This document shows, one piece after another, positions 35,199-43,550 of a DNA stretch of 64,000 nt. The number at the start of each line of letters is the position of its first letter. The first letter of the stretch is position 1. This DNA is from Georgenia faecalis (lineage in GTDB: Bacteria > Actinomycetota > Actinomycetes > Actinomycetales > Actinomycetaceae), in NCBI RefSeq assembly GCF_003710105.1, contig NZ_CP033325.1, positions 1,736,001 to 1,800,000 on the forward strand, written 5' to 3'. The notes under the pieces are model-generated. The model had not been told where the DNA came from. It saw only the letters and a list, made by a program, of their open reading frames with translations, and did no database searches. The position numbers and the translations under genes were made by a program.

Positions 35199-38100
35199 GT
35201 GGACACGCTGTGGCTGATTCTCGGAATGATCGTTCTGCTCGGGACGCTCCTCGACGTATTTCTCACGGCCCTCAACTATGACGAGTCCGGATATCTCGCC
35301 GGGCCCGTGGCGCGGCTCCAGTGGCGCGCGCTGCGCCGGGTGACCCGGCGGCTGCCGCGACGCTGGCGCCCGGTCGCGCTTCGCCAGGTGACCGGGCTGC
35401 AGATCATCCTCATCGTCATCGTGTGGATCTTCGGCGTCGTGCTCGGCTACGGCCTCATCTACCTCAGCCGGATGACGCCGAAGGCGTTCTCCGTCTCCGG
35501 CACCGGCTCTACTCTCGACTTCTTCGACGCCATGTACTTCAGCGCGGCGCAGCTCGCGACGGTGGGTGGCTCGGCGCTCACCGCCGAGACGGACCTCCTG
35601 CGCTTCCTCAGCATCGCGGAGTCGCTCACCGGTGTCGTGCTCATCTCGCTCATCCTCACCTTCCTGCTCGGGGTCTACGACGTCATCGGCAACCTCAACA
35701 CCCTGTGCACCCAGTTCTTCACGGCCGAGCGCGGCGCCGGGTCCCCCGTGGCGAGCCTCGCGCCGTACTTCCGCCGCGGCGAGCCCGACGAGCTCGACGG
35801 CCACCTCGACTCCGTCTCGGACGCCTTCGCCTCCTACTCCGACGGTCTGCGCCTGCACCACGCCGCGTACTACTTCCAGAGCGGCCGGGACCAGTTCGCC
35901 CTGCCCTACGCCCTGCGTATGACCGGCGGCACGCTCGGCGCGCTGCGATGGGGGCTGCCGAGCGGGCATCCCGCCACCGCCTCCCCCGCGCTCCCCACGC
36001 TCACCTTCCAGTTCCTCGAGCTCGGCGACTACCTCCAGGCCAAGCTCGGCTGGACCAGCGTCGACGTCCCCGAGGTCGTGAGCGCCGGCGTGTTCGCCCA
36101 GCAGGCCGGTGACGGCGCGCACGGACGCCGGGACGAGTGGGTCGCCCGGTTCGTCGAGCTGGAGCGCGAGATGGCCGCCCTCGCCGGCGGCGTCCGGTCC
36201 GACCCCGACGACTCCTACCGGCGCTACACCCAGTGGCTGCCCTTCGCCTACCGGGCCCAGCAGATCACCCTCGCCGTCAGCCGTGACCTCGACTACCAGC
36301 CGCTCATCGTCACCGACGCCCCGGTGTCCCTGCTCCACCCCGAGGACGCCCTCGCCCTGGAGAGTGTGGAGGAGGACCTGCGTGGCCCGGCCTCCGTGGA
36401 CACCGGGGGCGCCCCGCAGGGGCGGGTCTCGCGGTGGCGGACGTTCGCCGCCGCGCACCTCACGCAGGTCGACCCCGGGCAGGCGCGCCTGCGCGCAGCG
36501 GCGCGTGCCCTCATCGGCGCGGTGGCCGCCGTCGCCACCGTCTACCTCCTCCTCGACCGGCTCGGCGAGCGCGCGCTGGAGCCGGCGATCTTCGCCGGCT
36601 TCGTCGCCATGCTCAGCACGGGAATCGCCGTCGACCGGACGGTGCGCGGGCGCCGGCTCACGAGCGTCCTCGTCCTCCTCCCCATCGCGGTGGTCGTCCT
36701 CCTCGGCGGGCTCCTGTCGGACCGGCCAGGGTGGATGGGCGTGGTCCTCGTCGTCGTCGCGCTCGTGGGCGTGGGCATCGGGCGGTTCGGGCCGCGCTGG
36801 GCGGCCCTCGGCCGTGTGACGTTCATGGCCTACTACTTCGCGCTGATCCTGCGCCTCGAGCTCAGCGACGTCGGGCTCTTCATACTGGCCGCGGTCGTCG
36901 GTGCCGTGTGGGCCTACCTCGTCCACTACGTGGTCCTCCCCGACCGGCCGCGCGCGGTGCTGCGCGGGGGCGTCGAGGGGTTCAGCGAGGGGCTCGCCGA
37001 CGCGATGGACGCGCTCGTCGACGCCGTCTCCTGGGCCCGGTGGGACCCCGACGTCCGCCGGCGGGTGGCCGCCCACACGAAGCAGATGCACCGGGGCGCG
37101 GCGCTGCTCGTCGGCCAGCTCCGCGACACCGACAGCACCGGCATGGACCCGGCGCGAGGCGCGGAGATCCGCCTGCGGGTGTTCGACACCGAGCTCGCCG
37201 CGGTCCGGCTCATGGACACGGCACGCGCGGTCACCGGCACCACCCTCCCGCTCGAGCTGCGGGCCCGGCTCGCGGGCCGGCTCGAGCTGCTGCAGGCCCA
37301 CCTGCGCGCCATCGCCCGGCGGCCGGTGGGCGGGTCCTCCGGCGACGAGGGGCTGTCCCTCGCCCCCTGGCACCCCGTGCGGCCGCCGGTGGACTGGCCG
37401 CCGCAGGCCCGGGCCCTCTCCCGCGCTGTCGACGAGATGCACCGCGCGGCGGGCGTGCTGCGCGACGCCGAGATCGCCGGCCTCGATCCTCACGCGCCGC
37501 CGCTCGCCGTCGTCGACCCCGCCGATGCGGGCGACGCCGTGGACCTCGACGACCTCGTCGCTCCGGCGGACCCGCCCGCCGGCAGCCCGGGGAGGGCGAC
37601 GGCGTCCCTGTCGCAGCCCACCCGTCGCGCGGTCCAGGCCGCCGTCGCGACCGGCGTGGCCCTCGGCGTCGGTGACGCGGTGTCCGCCAGCCACCAGTAC
37701 TGGGCGACACTCGCGGCCTACCAGGTGCTCGGCGGCACCGACGGCGAGACCTTCGTCAAGGCGACCCAGCGCATCGCCGGCACGGTCGCGGGGGCCGTCG
37801 TCGGCTTCGCGCTCGCCATCGGCACCGGCGGATCGCCCGCCGTCCTCATGCCGGTGCTCGCCATCGCGGTGTTCGCATCGACCTACTTCCGGGGGGCGTC
37901 GGCCGTGGCCTCGACCTTCTGGACGACGATGATCTTCGCCGTCATCTACGAGTTCCTCGGCCGACTGACGACGCTCGCGCTGGAGATCCGGGTGCTCGAG
38001 ACCCTCTTCGGGGCGGTGGTTGCCCTGCTCGTCGCCCGCTGGGTGTTCCCCACGCACACGCGCACCAAGCTCAGCACGGACATGGCCACCCTGGTGGGGG

Positions 38101-38606
38101 ACGTCTCGGTGGTGGTCGCCGGGAACCTCGAGCGGCTCGCCGGCAACGACCGCGTCTCCCCGCCGGCGATCTACCAGCGGCTCCTCGTGATGAACCAGCA
38201 CGCCCGCGCGGTCAACACGACGGCGGCGCCCCTGCGGCGGTCCGCCGGGGCGCTGGAGCCCGGCGGCATCGAGGCCCAGCTCACCGCCGCGTGGTCGCTG
38301 GCCTACTACACCCGTCACCTCACCCACGCGGTCGACCGCGTGGCCGGCGCGGAGGCGACGGACCAGGACTGGGCGCGACTGCGCGGGATCATCGGCGGCA
38401 ACCTCGCTGCCCTCACGGCGGCGCTCGACGACCGGCTTCCCGGCCCGGTCCAGGAGGACCTCGGCCTGCGCGACGACGCGCTGGGGACGGCGACGCGGCT
38501 CGAGGAGAGCGTCCTGCGCCTGCTCGAGCGGATCAACCAGACGGTGGTCCTGCTCCTCACCGACGTCTCGCCGGGGGCCGTCACCCGGGAGACGGCGCCC
38601 ATCTGA
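35199..38606 (+). CDS. Ion-channel/FUSC fusion membrane protein
   Basis: 1135 residues. The N-terminal 170 or so residues form a two-helix channel module (GLQIILIVIVWIFGVVLGYG, pore AAQLATVGGSALT, then VVLISLILTFLLGVYD); the filter TVGGS (121-125) replaces the potassium signature TVGYG. A cytoplasmic stretch follows, then several membrane helices (about residues 430-590). From about residue 800 a FUSC (fusaric-acid-resistance/aromatic-efflux-like) domain is seen: RRAVQAAVATGVALGVGDA, HQYWATLAAYQVLGG, ATQRIAGTVAGAVVGFAL. GTG start six bases after TAGGCT. The role is unknown; export of organic or inorganic anions is possible. Confidence 0.8.
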   Translation: MDTLWLILGMIVLLGTLLDVFLTALNYDESGYLAGPVARLQWRALRRVTRRLPRRWRPVALRQVTGLQIILIVIVWIFGVVLGYGLIYLSRMTPKAFSVSGTGSTLDFFDAMYFSAAQLATVGGSALTAETDLLRFLSIAESLTGVVLISLILTFLLGVYDVIGNLNTLCTQFFTAERGAGSPVASLAPYFRRGEPDELDGHLDSVSDAFASYSDGLRLHHAAYYFQSGRDQFALPYALRMTGGTLGALRWGLPSGHPATASPALPTLTFQFLELGDYLQAKLGWTSVDVPEVVSAGVFAQQAGDGAHGRRDEWVARFVELEREMAALAGGVRSDPDDSYRRYTQWLPFAYRAQQITLAVSRDLDYQPLIVTDAPVSLLHPEDALALESVEEDLRGPASVDTGGAPQGRVSRWRTFAAAHLTQVDPGQARLRAAARALIGAVAAVATVYLLLDRLGERALEPAIFAGFVAMLSTGIAVDRTVRGRRLTSVLVLLPIAVVVLLGGLLSDRPGWMGVVLVVVALVGVGIGRFGPRWAALGRVTFMAYYFALILRLELSDVGLFILAAVVGAVWAYLVHYVVLPDRPRAVLRGGVEGFSEGLADAMDALVDAVSWARWDPDVRRRVAAHTKQMHRGAALLVGQLRDTDSTGMDPARGAEIRLRVFDTELAAVRLMDTARAVTGTTLPLELRARLAGRLELLQAHLRAIARRPVGGSSGDEGLSLAPWHPVRPPVDWPPQARALSRAVDEMHRAAGVLRDAEIAGLDPHAPPLAVVDPADAGDAVDLDDLVAPADPPAGSPGRATASLSQPTRRAVQAAVATGVALGVGDAVSASHQYWATLAAYQVLGGTDGETFVKATQRIAGTVAGAVVGFALAIGTGGSPAVLMPVLAIAVFASTYFRGASAVASTFWTTMIFAVIYEFLGRLTTLALEIRVLETLFGAVVALLVARWVFPTHTRTKLSTDMATLVGDVSVVVAGNLERLAGNDRVSPPAIYQRLLVMNQHARAVNTTAAPLRRSAGALEPGGIEAQLTAAWSLAYYTRHLTHAVDRVAGAEATDQDWARLRGIIGGNLAALTAALDDRLPGPVQEDLGLRDDALGTATRLEESVLRLLERINQTVVLLLTDVSPGAVTRETAPI

Positions 38607-38611
38607 CCCCT

Positions 38612-38636
38612 GGGAGCGGGGGAACCCGCGCTCCCC
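38612..38636. terminator. Terminator hairpin between convergent genes
   Basis: GGGAGCGGG and CCCGCGCTCCC pair with a small bulge around GGAA. It lies between the FUSC fusion gene and the convergent DUF1269 copy 2. Confidence 0.6.
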
Positions 38637-38657
38637 CGCCCCTGGCGCGTCGGCGGC

Positions 38658-39158
38658 TCAGGCGTCCTCCTCCTGCAGCATGGTGCGCAGGTTCGCCTCC
38701 TGGTCGGCCGAGAGGTTCGTCTCGATGAGCTCGCCGCGGATCCCCTGCTCGCGCAGCGAGGCGTGGACCCGGTCGAGCACCTCACCCGACGTGAGCACGA
38801 AGAGCGCCGAGGTCCCCGGCGTCACCTGCTCCCGCACCTGCCTGATGAAGTCGTCGTCGATGCCGACGTCGGTGAGTGCGCCGGCGAGCGCCCCGGAGGC
38901 GGCGCCGATGACCAGGCCGATGATGGGGACGAAGAAGATCACCCCGAACAGCAGGCCCCAGAACATCCCGCCGAGGACGCCCACGCTGAGCATGCTGTTG
39001 GCCTGGCGGGTCTTCGGCTTCTTCTTGCCCTCCTCCCACGAGACGGTCGCCGCGTCGAGGACCTGGATGAGCTCCTGCTTCTGCAGGGACTCCAGGGCCT
39101 GCTCGGCCTGCGTCGCGCCGTCGGGGGTATCGAACTTCCACACGGTCAGGGTGGCCAC
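38658..39158 (-). CDS. DUF1269 membrane protein (copy 2)
   Basis: 166 residues from GTG (VATLTVWKFDTPDG), with AAGGAG six bases before the start, exactly as in copy 1. Membrane segment GMFWGLLFGVIFFVPIIGLV, then IGAASGALAGALTDVGIDDD, ending NLRTMLQEEDA. It is a close paralogue of the gene at 20583-21083 (31 differences over 166 residues by hand alignment) in the opposite orientation. The leader of over 100 bases aligns without gaps with that of copy 1. The two genes enclose the urease/crcB block. Confidence 0.88.
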   Translation of the reverse strand: MATLTVWKFDTPDGATQAEQALESLQKQELIQVLDAATVSWEEGKKKPKTRQANSMLSVGVLGGMFWGLLFGVIFFVPIIGLVIGAASGALAGALTDVGIDDDFIRQVREQVTPGTSALFVLTSGEVLDRVHASLREQGIRGELIETNLSADQEANLRTMLQEEDA

Positions 39159-39245
39159 GTCGTGCTCCTTCACTCGTCATGATGGATCGGCACGCTCACC
39201 GCACCCGCCATTGGGCGCGGCACGACCGACGATAAGCCGGTCGGG

Positions 39246-39261
39246 TGTGACCCGCGACACA
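39246..39261. promoter_or_regulatory. CRP/FNR-like box, right copy
   Basis: Read on the minus strand it is TGTGTCGCGGGTCACA, identical to the box at 20480-20495. Its centre is 95-96 bases before the start codon in both cases, and a TAnnnT box (TATCGT) follows at the same distance. Confidence 0.6.
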
Positions 39262-39277
39262 GGCCGCGGCGGCTCCC

Positions 39278-40240
39278 TCAGCGCGAGACTGGGCCGGGCG
39301 CCGCCTCGTCGATGGCGATGAGATCCTCGATCGTCGGCTCCCACGCACCGGCCGCGGCGTTGGCGTGGACCTGCTCCGGGCGCCGGGCCCCGGCGATGAC
39401 CGAGGCCACCCCCGGCTGGGCGGCCAGGCCACCGATGGCCACGTCGAGGAGCGTGACGCCGCACCGGTCCGCGAGGGCCTGCAGCGCCTCGATGCGGTCG
39501 AAGTCGGCCACCGCCAGCCGTTCCGGCCGCCTCGCGAGGCGAGTGTCGGGCCGGGCCGGCTCCCCGCGGCGGTACTTGCCCGTGAGGAGGCCCGACGCCA
39601 GCGGGAAGTACGGGAGGATCCCCACCCCGACGTGCTCGGCGGCGGGGACGAGGTCCGCCTCGATCCCCCGGGACAGCAGCGAGTACTCGTTCTGCGCGGA
39701 GATGAACGGCGTGGTGCCGGCTGCCCGCGCGGACCAGTCCGCGTCGACGACCTGCCAGCCGGTGAAGTTCGAGCAGCCGATGTAGCGCACCTTGCCCTCG
39801 GCGACCAGCTCGTCGAGGGCGCCCAGCGTCTCCTCGATGGGGGTGCGGTGGTCCGGGCGGTGCATCTGGTAGAGGTCGATGTGGTCGGTGCCGAGCCGGC
39901 GCAACGACCCCTCGACGGCGCGGCGGAGGTACCGGCGGGAGCCGCGTACGCCCCAGTCGGGGCCGTTGAGGCCCTTCGTGTCCATCCCGAACTTCGTCGC
40001 CACGACGACGTCGTCCCGGCGCCCGGCGAGGGCCCGGCCCAGGAGCTCCTCGCCCTGGCCGGGGACCCCGCCATAGACGTCGGCCGTGTCGAAGAGGGTG
40101 ATCCCCGCCTCGAGCGCGGCGTCGACCACCGCGCCGACGTCGTCGGGGGCCACCGTGGTCCCAAAACTGTTGCAGCCCAGGCCTACTGCTGAGACCGTGA
40201 GACCGCTGGTACCCAGCTGCCGGTATGTCATCTCGCTCAC
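39278..40240 (-). CDS. Aldo/keto reductase
   Basis: 320 residues from GTG (VSEMTYRQLGTSGLTVSAVG), chosen because TAGGCT lies seven bases upstream on the minus strand. The AKR catalytic tetrad is recognisable: Asp in LFDTADVYGG, Tyr in VYGG, Lys in VVATKFGMD, and His in YQMHRPDHRTP. C-terminal cofactor-binding GVASVIAGARRPEQVHANAA fits NADPH use. Substrate unknown. Divergent from rbpA. Confidence 0.9.
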   Translation of the reverse strand: MSEMTYRQLGTSGLTVSAVGLGCNSFGTTVAPDDVGAVVDAALEAGITLFDTADVYGGVPGQGEELLGRALAGRRDDVVVATKFGMDTKGLNGPDWGVRGSRRYLRRAVEGSLRRLGTDHIDLYQMHRPDHRTPIEETLGALDELVAEGKVRYIGCSNFTGWQVVDADWSARAAGTTPFISAQNEYSLLSRGIEADLVPAAEHVGVGILPYFPLASGLLTGKYRRGEPARPDTRLARRPERLAVADFDRIEALQALADRCGVTLLDVAIGGLAAQPGVASVIAGARRPEQVHANAAAGAWEPTIEDLIAIDEAAPGPVSR

Positions 40241-40392
40241 ATCGGCCAGCCTAAACCGGGATGACGGCGCCGATCTCCGGAAAACACGGACCCGGGGACG
40301 GAACACGACGGACCCCTACCGCGTTGTGCCCGGTAGAGCACGACGACGGCTGCGCCGACGGTGCACCACCGAGGGAACACGAGGGAGACATC

Positions 40393-40743
40393 ATGGCGGA
40401 TCGATCACTGCGCGGGATGAAGATCGGCGCGAACAGCCTGGAGTCGGAGTCGGGCGTCGACTTCGCGCCGCGGGCCGAGGCGTTCTACGACTGCCCCAAC
40501 GGCCACACCATGGTGCTGCCGTTCTCGCTGGACGCGGACATCCCGCCGCTGTGGGAGTGCCGCTGCGGTGAGGAGGCCCTGCTGCGCAACGCCAGCCGGC
40601 CGGAGCCGACCAAGCCCGTCAAGGCGCCCCGTACTCACTGGGACATGCTGCTCGAGCGGCGCAGCGTCGCCGAGCTGGAGGTGCTCCTCGAGGAGCGCCT
40701 CGAGCTGCTGCGCAGCGGCCAGCTGCGCCGTCGTAGCGCCTGA
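40393..40743 (+). CDS. rbpA: RNA polymerase-binding protein RbpA
   Basis: 116 residues from MADRSLRGMKIGANSLESE. The zinc-binding core (YDCPNGHTMVLPFSLDADIP and WECRCGEEAL, four Cys/His ligands) and the basic linker plus sigma-interaction domain (THWDMLLERRSVAELEVLLE) are intact. RbpA binds the beta' subunit and SigA and stabilises open complexes in actinobacteria. GAGGGAGA provides the ribosome site. The convergent neighbour is polyprenol-mannose synthase, the same pairing as Rv2050/Rv2051c. Confidence 0.96.
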   Translation: MADRSLRGMKIGANSLESESGVDFAPRAEAFYDCPNGHTMVLPFSLDADIPPLWECRCGEEALLRNASRPEPTKPVKAPRTHWDMLLERRSVAELEVLLEERLELLRSGQLRRRSA

Positions 40744-40750
40744 CCTCCCC

Positions 40751-40785
40751 CGAACGGCCCGCAGGCACCGCCTGCGGGCCGTTCG
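40751..40785. terminator. Strong bidirectional terminator
   Basis: CGAACGGCCCGCAGG pairs perfectly with CCTGCGGGCCGTTCG around a CACCG loop, between the convergent rbpA and polyprenol-mannose synthase genes. Confidence 0.85.
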
Positions 40786-40800
40786 TCGTCCCAGGGTCCG

Positions 40801-41565
40801 TCAGCGCCGGTCAGCGCGGGTGCGCCGGCCGGGCAGGAGGCGGGCCACCTGCCGGCCGCGGTGCGCCAGGCCCCAGGTCGTGGTGCGGACCAGCGCCTCG
40901 GTGACGATGCGCTGACTCATCTTGGAGGTCCCCTCCGTGCGCTCGACGAAGCTGATGGGCACCTCGACGATGCGCCCGCCGAGGCGGTGGACGCGCCAGG
41001 TCATGTCCACCTGGAAGCAGTAGCCCTGCGACTCGATCTCCCCAAGCGGCAGGCGGGCCAGGGTGCTCGCGCGGTACACGCGGAAGCCCCCGGTGGCGTC
41101 CCCCACCGGCAGGCCGAGCATGAGGCGCACGTAGAGGTTGCCCCCGCGTGAGAGCACCTCGCGGTGCTTGGGCCAGTTGACCACCTCGCCGCCGTCGACC
41201 CAGCGGGAGCCGAGGACGAGGTCCGGGGCGTCGGGCTGTGCCGCCCGGGCGAGCAGCGCGGGCAGCTGCTCGGGACGGTGCGACCCGTCGGCGTCCATCT
41301 CGACGATGAGCTCGTACCCCCGCTCGAGCGCCCAGCCGAACCCGGCGACGTACGCCCGTCCGAGGCCCTCCTTGCCGGGCCGGTGCAGGACGTGGATGTG
41401 GTCGTCCGCCGCGGCGGCCTCGTCGGCGAGGTCACCCGTCCCGTCCGGGCTGTTGTCGTCGGCAACGAGGATGTCCGCGTCGGGGACCGCCTCCCGGGTG
41501 CGGCGCAGGGCCGCCGGCAGGGTCGCGCGCTCGTTGTACGTGGGAATGATGACCAGCGTCCTCAT
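40801..41565 (-). CDS. Polyprenol monophosphomannose synthase (GT2 family)
   Basis: 254 residues. GT2 motifs: VIIPTYNERATLPAALRRTR, DADILVADDNSPDGTGDLAD, YELIVEMDADGSHRPEQLPA (DAD metal site) and GFRVYRASTLARL. The enzyme transfers mannose from GDP-mannose to a polyprenyl phosphate for lipoglycan and glycoprotein synthesis. In mycobacteria it is fused to Lnt (Ppm1); here the genes are separate but overlap by four bases (ATGA), with lnt first. Confidence 0.93.
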   Translation of the reverse strand: MRTLVIIPTYNERATLPAALRRTREAVPDADILVADDNSPDGTGDLADEAAAADDHIHVLHRPGKEGLGRAYVAGFGWALERGYELIVEMDADGSHRPEQLPALLARAAQPDAPDLVLGSRWVDGGEVVNWPKHREVLSRGGNLYVRLMLGLPVGDATGGFRVYRASTLARLPLGEIESQGYCFQVDMTWRVHRLGGRIVEVPISFVERTEGTSKMSQRIVTEALVRTTTWGLAHRGRQVARLLPGRRTRADRR

Positions 41566-43142
41566 CGACTGCTCCTGCCCTGTCGCGCGCGGCGCGCGGA
41601 GACGGTGCTCGCGACTCCCCCGAGGACGGTGAGCACGGCCACAACACCGGCCACGATAGCGGGGCCGGGGCCGAGCCGGTCCGCGAGGGTGAGGCTGGTG
41701 CGCAGCGGCACGTCCACCACGAACTGCTCGGCGGTGAACAGCCCGCCGGTGTCCGTGATCACGCCGTTGGGGGCGATCATCCCGCTGACCCCGACGGTGG
41801 AGATCTGCAGGGTGGCGCGGCCGTGCTCGACGGCGCGCAGGACGGACATCGCCAGCTGCTGCGTGGACTCCTGGGTGTAGCCGAAGGAGGCGTTGTTCGT
41901 CGGCACCACGAGCACCTCGCCGCCGGCGAGCACGGCGTCCCGCACCAGCGAGTCGTAGGCCACCTCGAAGCAGATGGCCACGGCCAGCTGGACCACGCGG
42001 TCGAGCCGCTCGCTGGTGAGCGGGATGGCGCCGGTCTCCTCGCCCGCCGCCATGTCCGTGGTGACGAGGTCGACGGCGTCGGTGAAGTTCGAGGCGAACT
42101 CGCGCATGGGGATGTACTCGCCGAAGGGGGCGGGGTGCTGCTTGGTGTAGACCTCGACCGCGCCCACCCCCGGCTCCCACAGCACGACGTCGTTGTAGCG
42201 CAGGTCGTTCTCGTAACGGATCGTCCCCACGAGGATCGGGGCGTCGACGGCCTGCGCGGCCTCCTCGACGAGCCGTGCGGCCTCGACGTCCACGCGCGGG
42301 TCGATGTCCGCCGCGTTCTCCGGCCACACGACGAGGTCCAGCTCCCCGGGTGCCACCTCGTCCAGCAGGGCGAGGGTGCCCTCGACGTGGCGCTCGAGGA
42401 CGTCGCGGCGTACCGCGAAGGCGTCGAGCCCCGGCCCGGGCACGTTGCCCTGGACCGCGCCCACCCGCAGGGTGCCCGCCTCCGCGCGGGTGGGGAGGGG
42501 CACGAGCGCGCTCACCCCCACGAGCAGGGCCGCGACCACCAGCGCACCGGCCCCGCGGCCGACCCGCAGGTCCCGCAGGTGGACGAGCGCGATGGCCACG
42601 AGCGCCCCGAGCACCACGACCGTGCCGCTGACGAGCGGTGACCCGCCCAGCGCCGCCAGGCGCAGGAGCGGCCCCTCGGTCTGGGAGAAGGCGAGGATGC
42701 CCCAGGGGAACCCCCCGAACGGCACCGCCGAGCGCAGCTGCTCCACGGCGACCCACAGCGCCGCCACGGCCACGACGGCGGCCCAGCGCCGGGTGCGGAC
42801 GAGGGGGGCCCGCCGGGCCCACACCCAGGCGAGGGCGAAGCCCCCGACGAAGAGGGACTCCGCACCGGCCAGGGCCACCCACGGGACGGCGCCGGCGGCC
42901 TCCTCGGCCCACCACAGGTGCGGGAAGAAGAACGCGGCGCCCCATGCGGTGCCGAAGAGGAGGGCGCGAGCGCTGCCGGCCCCGCGCAGCGCGAGCAGGA
43001 GCAGGGCGACCCCGAGGGGCGCGAGGGCCCACACCGAGCGGGAGGGGAAGGCCGCCTCGGTGACGAGGCCGCCCGCGAGGGCCAGCAGCAGGCCGACGAC
43101 CCCGGGCGGTGCACCGTCCCGGGGCTCAGGCGTGGGGGGCAC
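41562..43142 (-). CDS. lnt: Apolipoprotein N-acyltransferase
   Basis: 526 residues, about seven N-terminal membrane helices and a C-terminal nitrilase domain. The catalytic triad is complete: Glu275 (VVWPENAADI), Lys334 (VYTKQHPAPFGEYIP) and Cys391 (AVAICFEVAYDS). It adds the third acyl chain to the N-terminal Cys of lipoproteins on the outer face of the membrane; several lipoproteins are encoded in this window. The GTG start (VPPTPEPRDG) is six bases after TATCCT on the minus strand (43149-43154). Confidence 0.92.
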   Translation of the reverse strand: MPPTPEPRDGAPPGVVGLLLALAGGLVTEAAFPSRSVWALAPLGVALLLLALRGAGSARALLFGTAWGAAFFFPHLWWAEEAAGAVPWVALAGAESLFVGGFALAWVWARRAPLVRTRRWAAVVAVAALWVAVEQLRSAVPFGGFPWGILAFSQTEGPLLRLAALGGSPLVSGTVVVLGALVAIALVHLRDLRVGRGAGALVVAALLVGVSALVPLPTRAEAGTLRVGAVQGNVPGPGLDAFAVRRDVLERHVEGTLALLDEVAPGELDLVVWPENAADIDPRVDVEAARLVEEAAQAVDAPILVGTIRYENDLRYNDVVLWEPGVGAVEVYTKQHPAPFGEYIPMREFASNFTDAVDLVTTDMAAGEETGAIPLTSERLDRVVQLAVAICFEVAYDSLVRDAVLAGGEVLVVPTNNASFGYTQESTQQLAMSVLRAVEHGRATLQISTVGVSGMIAPNGVITDTGGLFTAEQFVVDVPLRTSLTLADRLGPGPAIVAGVVAVLTVLGGVASTVSARRARQGRSSR

Positions 43143-43550
43143 GCGACGAGGATACGTCCTCGGCCGCACCTCGACGTGCGCGCGCCGACGGCCGGACGCC
43201 CGGCCCCGTGCGGCGACAGCGACCGACCCGCGTGTCCTTCGGACCGGACCGGTTGTCCTAGGACAACCGGCCTCGTTATCTAGTGAACACGCGGGCCTGG
43301 CCGCTGTCCGCCGCAGTGTGGTCGGGCGACCCGCCGATCGGTCGAGGACGACCGCGCCGGGGCCGGCCACGCGGGGGTACGAGACGCGAACATACCGGCC
43401 ACCGACGGCCCGCTCAACCAGCCGAACGCGCAGGTCAGGCGTATGAGCGCAGGTCAGGCGCGGGGTGTCGGAGGTCACATCTCCGGGCCGCGCGGCGTGT
43501 CGCGGGGCGTGTCGCGCGGCGTGCCGGGCGTGGCGCCCGCCCGTCCGCGG
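43143..43550. other. 408-bp intergenic region with a perfect palindrome and GCGTGTCGCG repeats
   Basis: No gene recognised. It holds the lnt -10 (43149-43154), a 22-bp palindrome (43249-43270, listed separately) and, at about 43490-43530, three imperfect repeats of CGCGGCGTGTCGCG that could form a terminator behind helY. Confidence 0.55.
43249..43270. promoter_or_regulatory. Perfect 22-bp palindrome, half-site CCGGTTGTCCT
   Basis: Each 11-base arm (CCGGTTGTCCT / AGGACAACCGG) is an exact complement with no spacer. It lies about 100 bases upstream of the lnt start. A dimeric repressor site is the simplest reading; the regulator is unknown. Confidence 0.55.

Noticed and set aside
35013-38327. 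Long minus-strand open frame opposite the channel-FUSC gene
   Set aside because: Low-complexity Arg/Gly/Glu product without domains; the plus strand encodes recognisable membrane domains over the same span.
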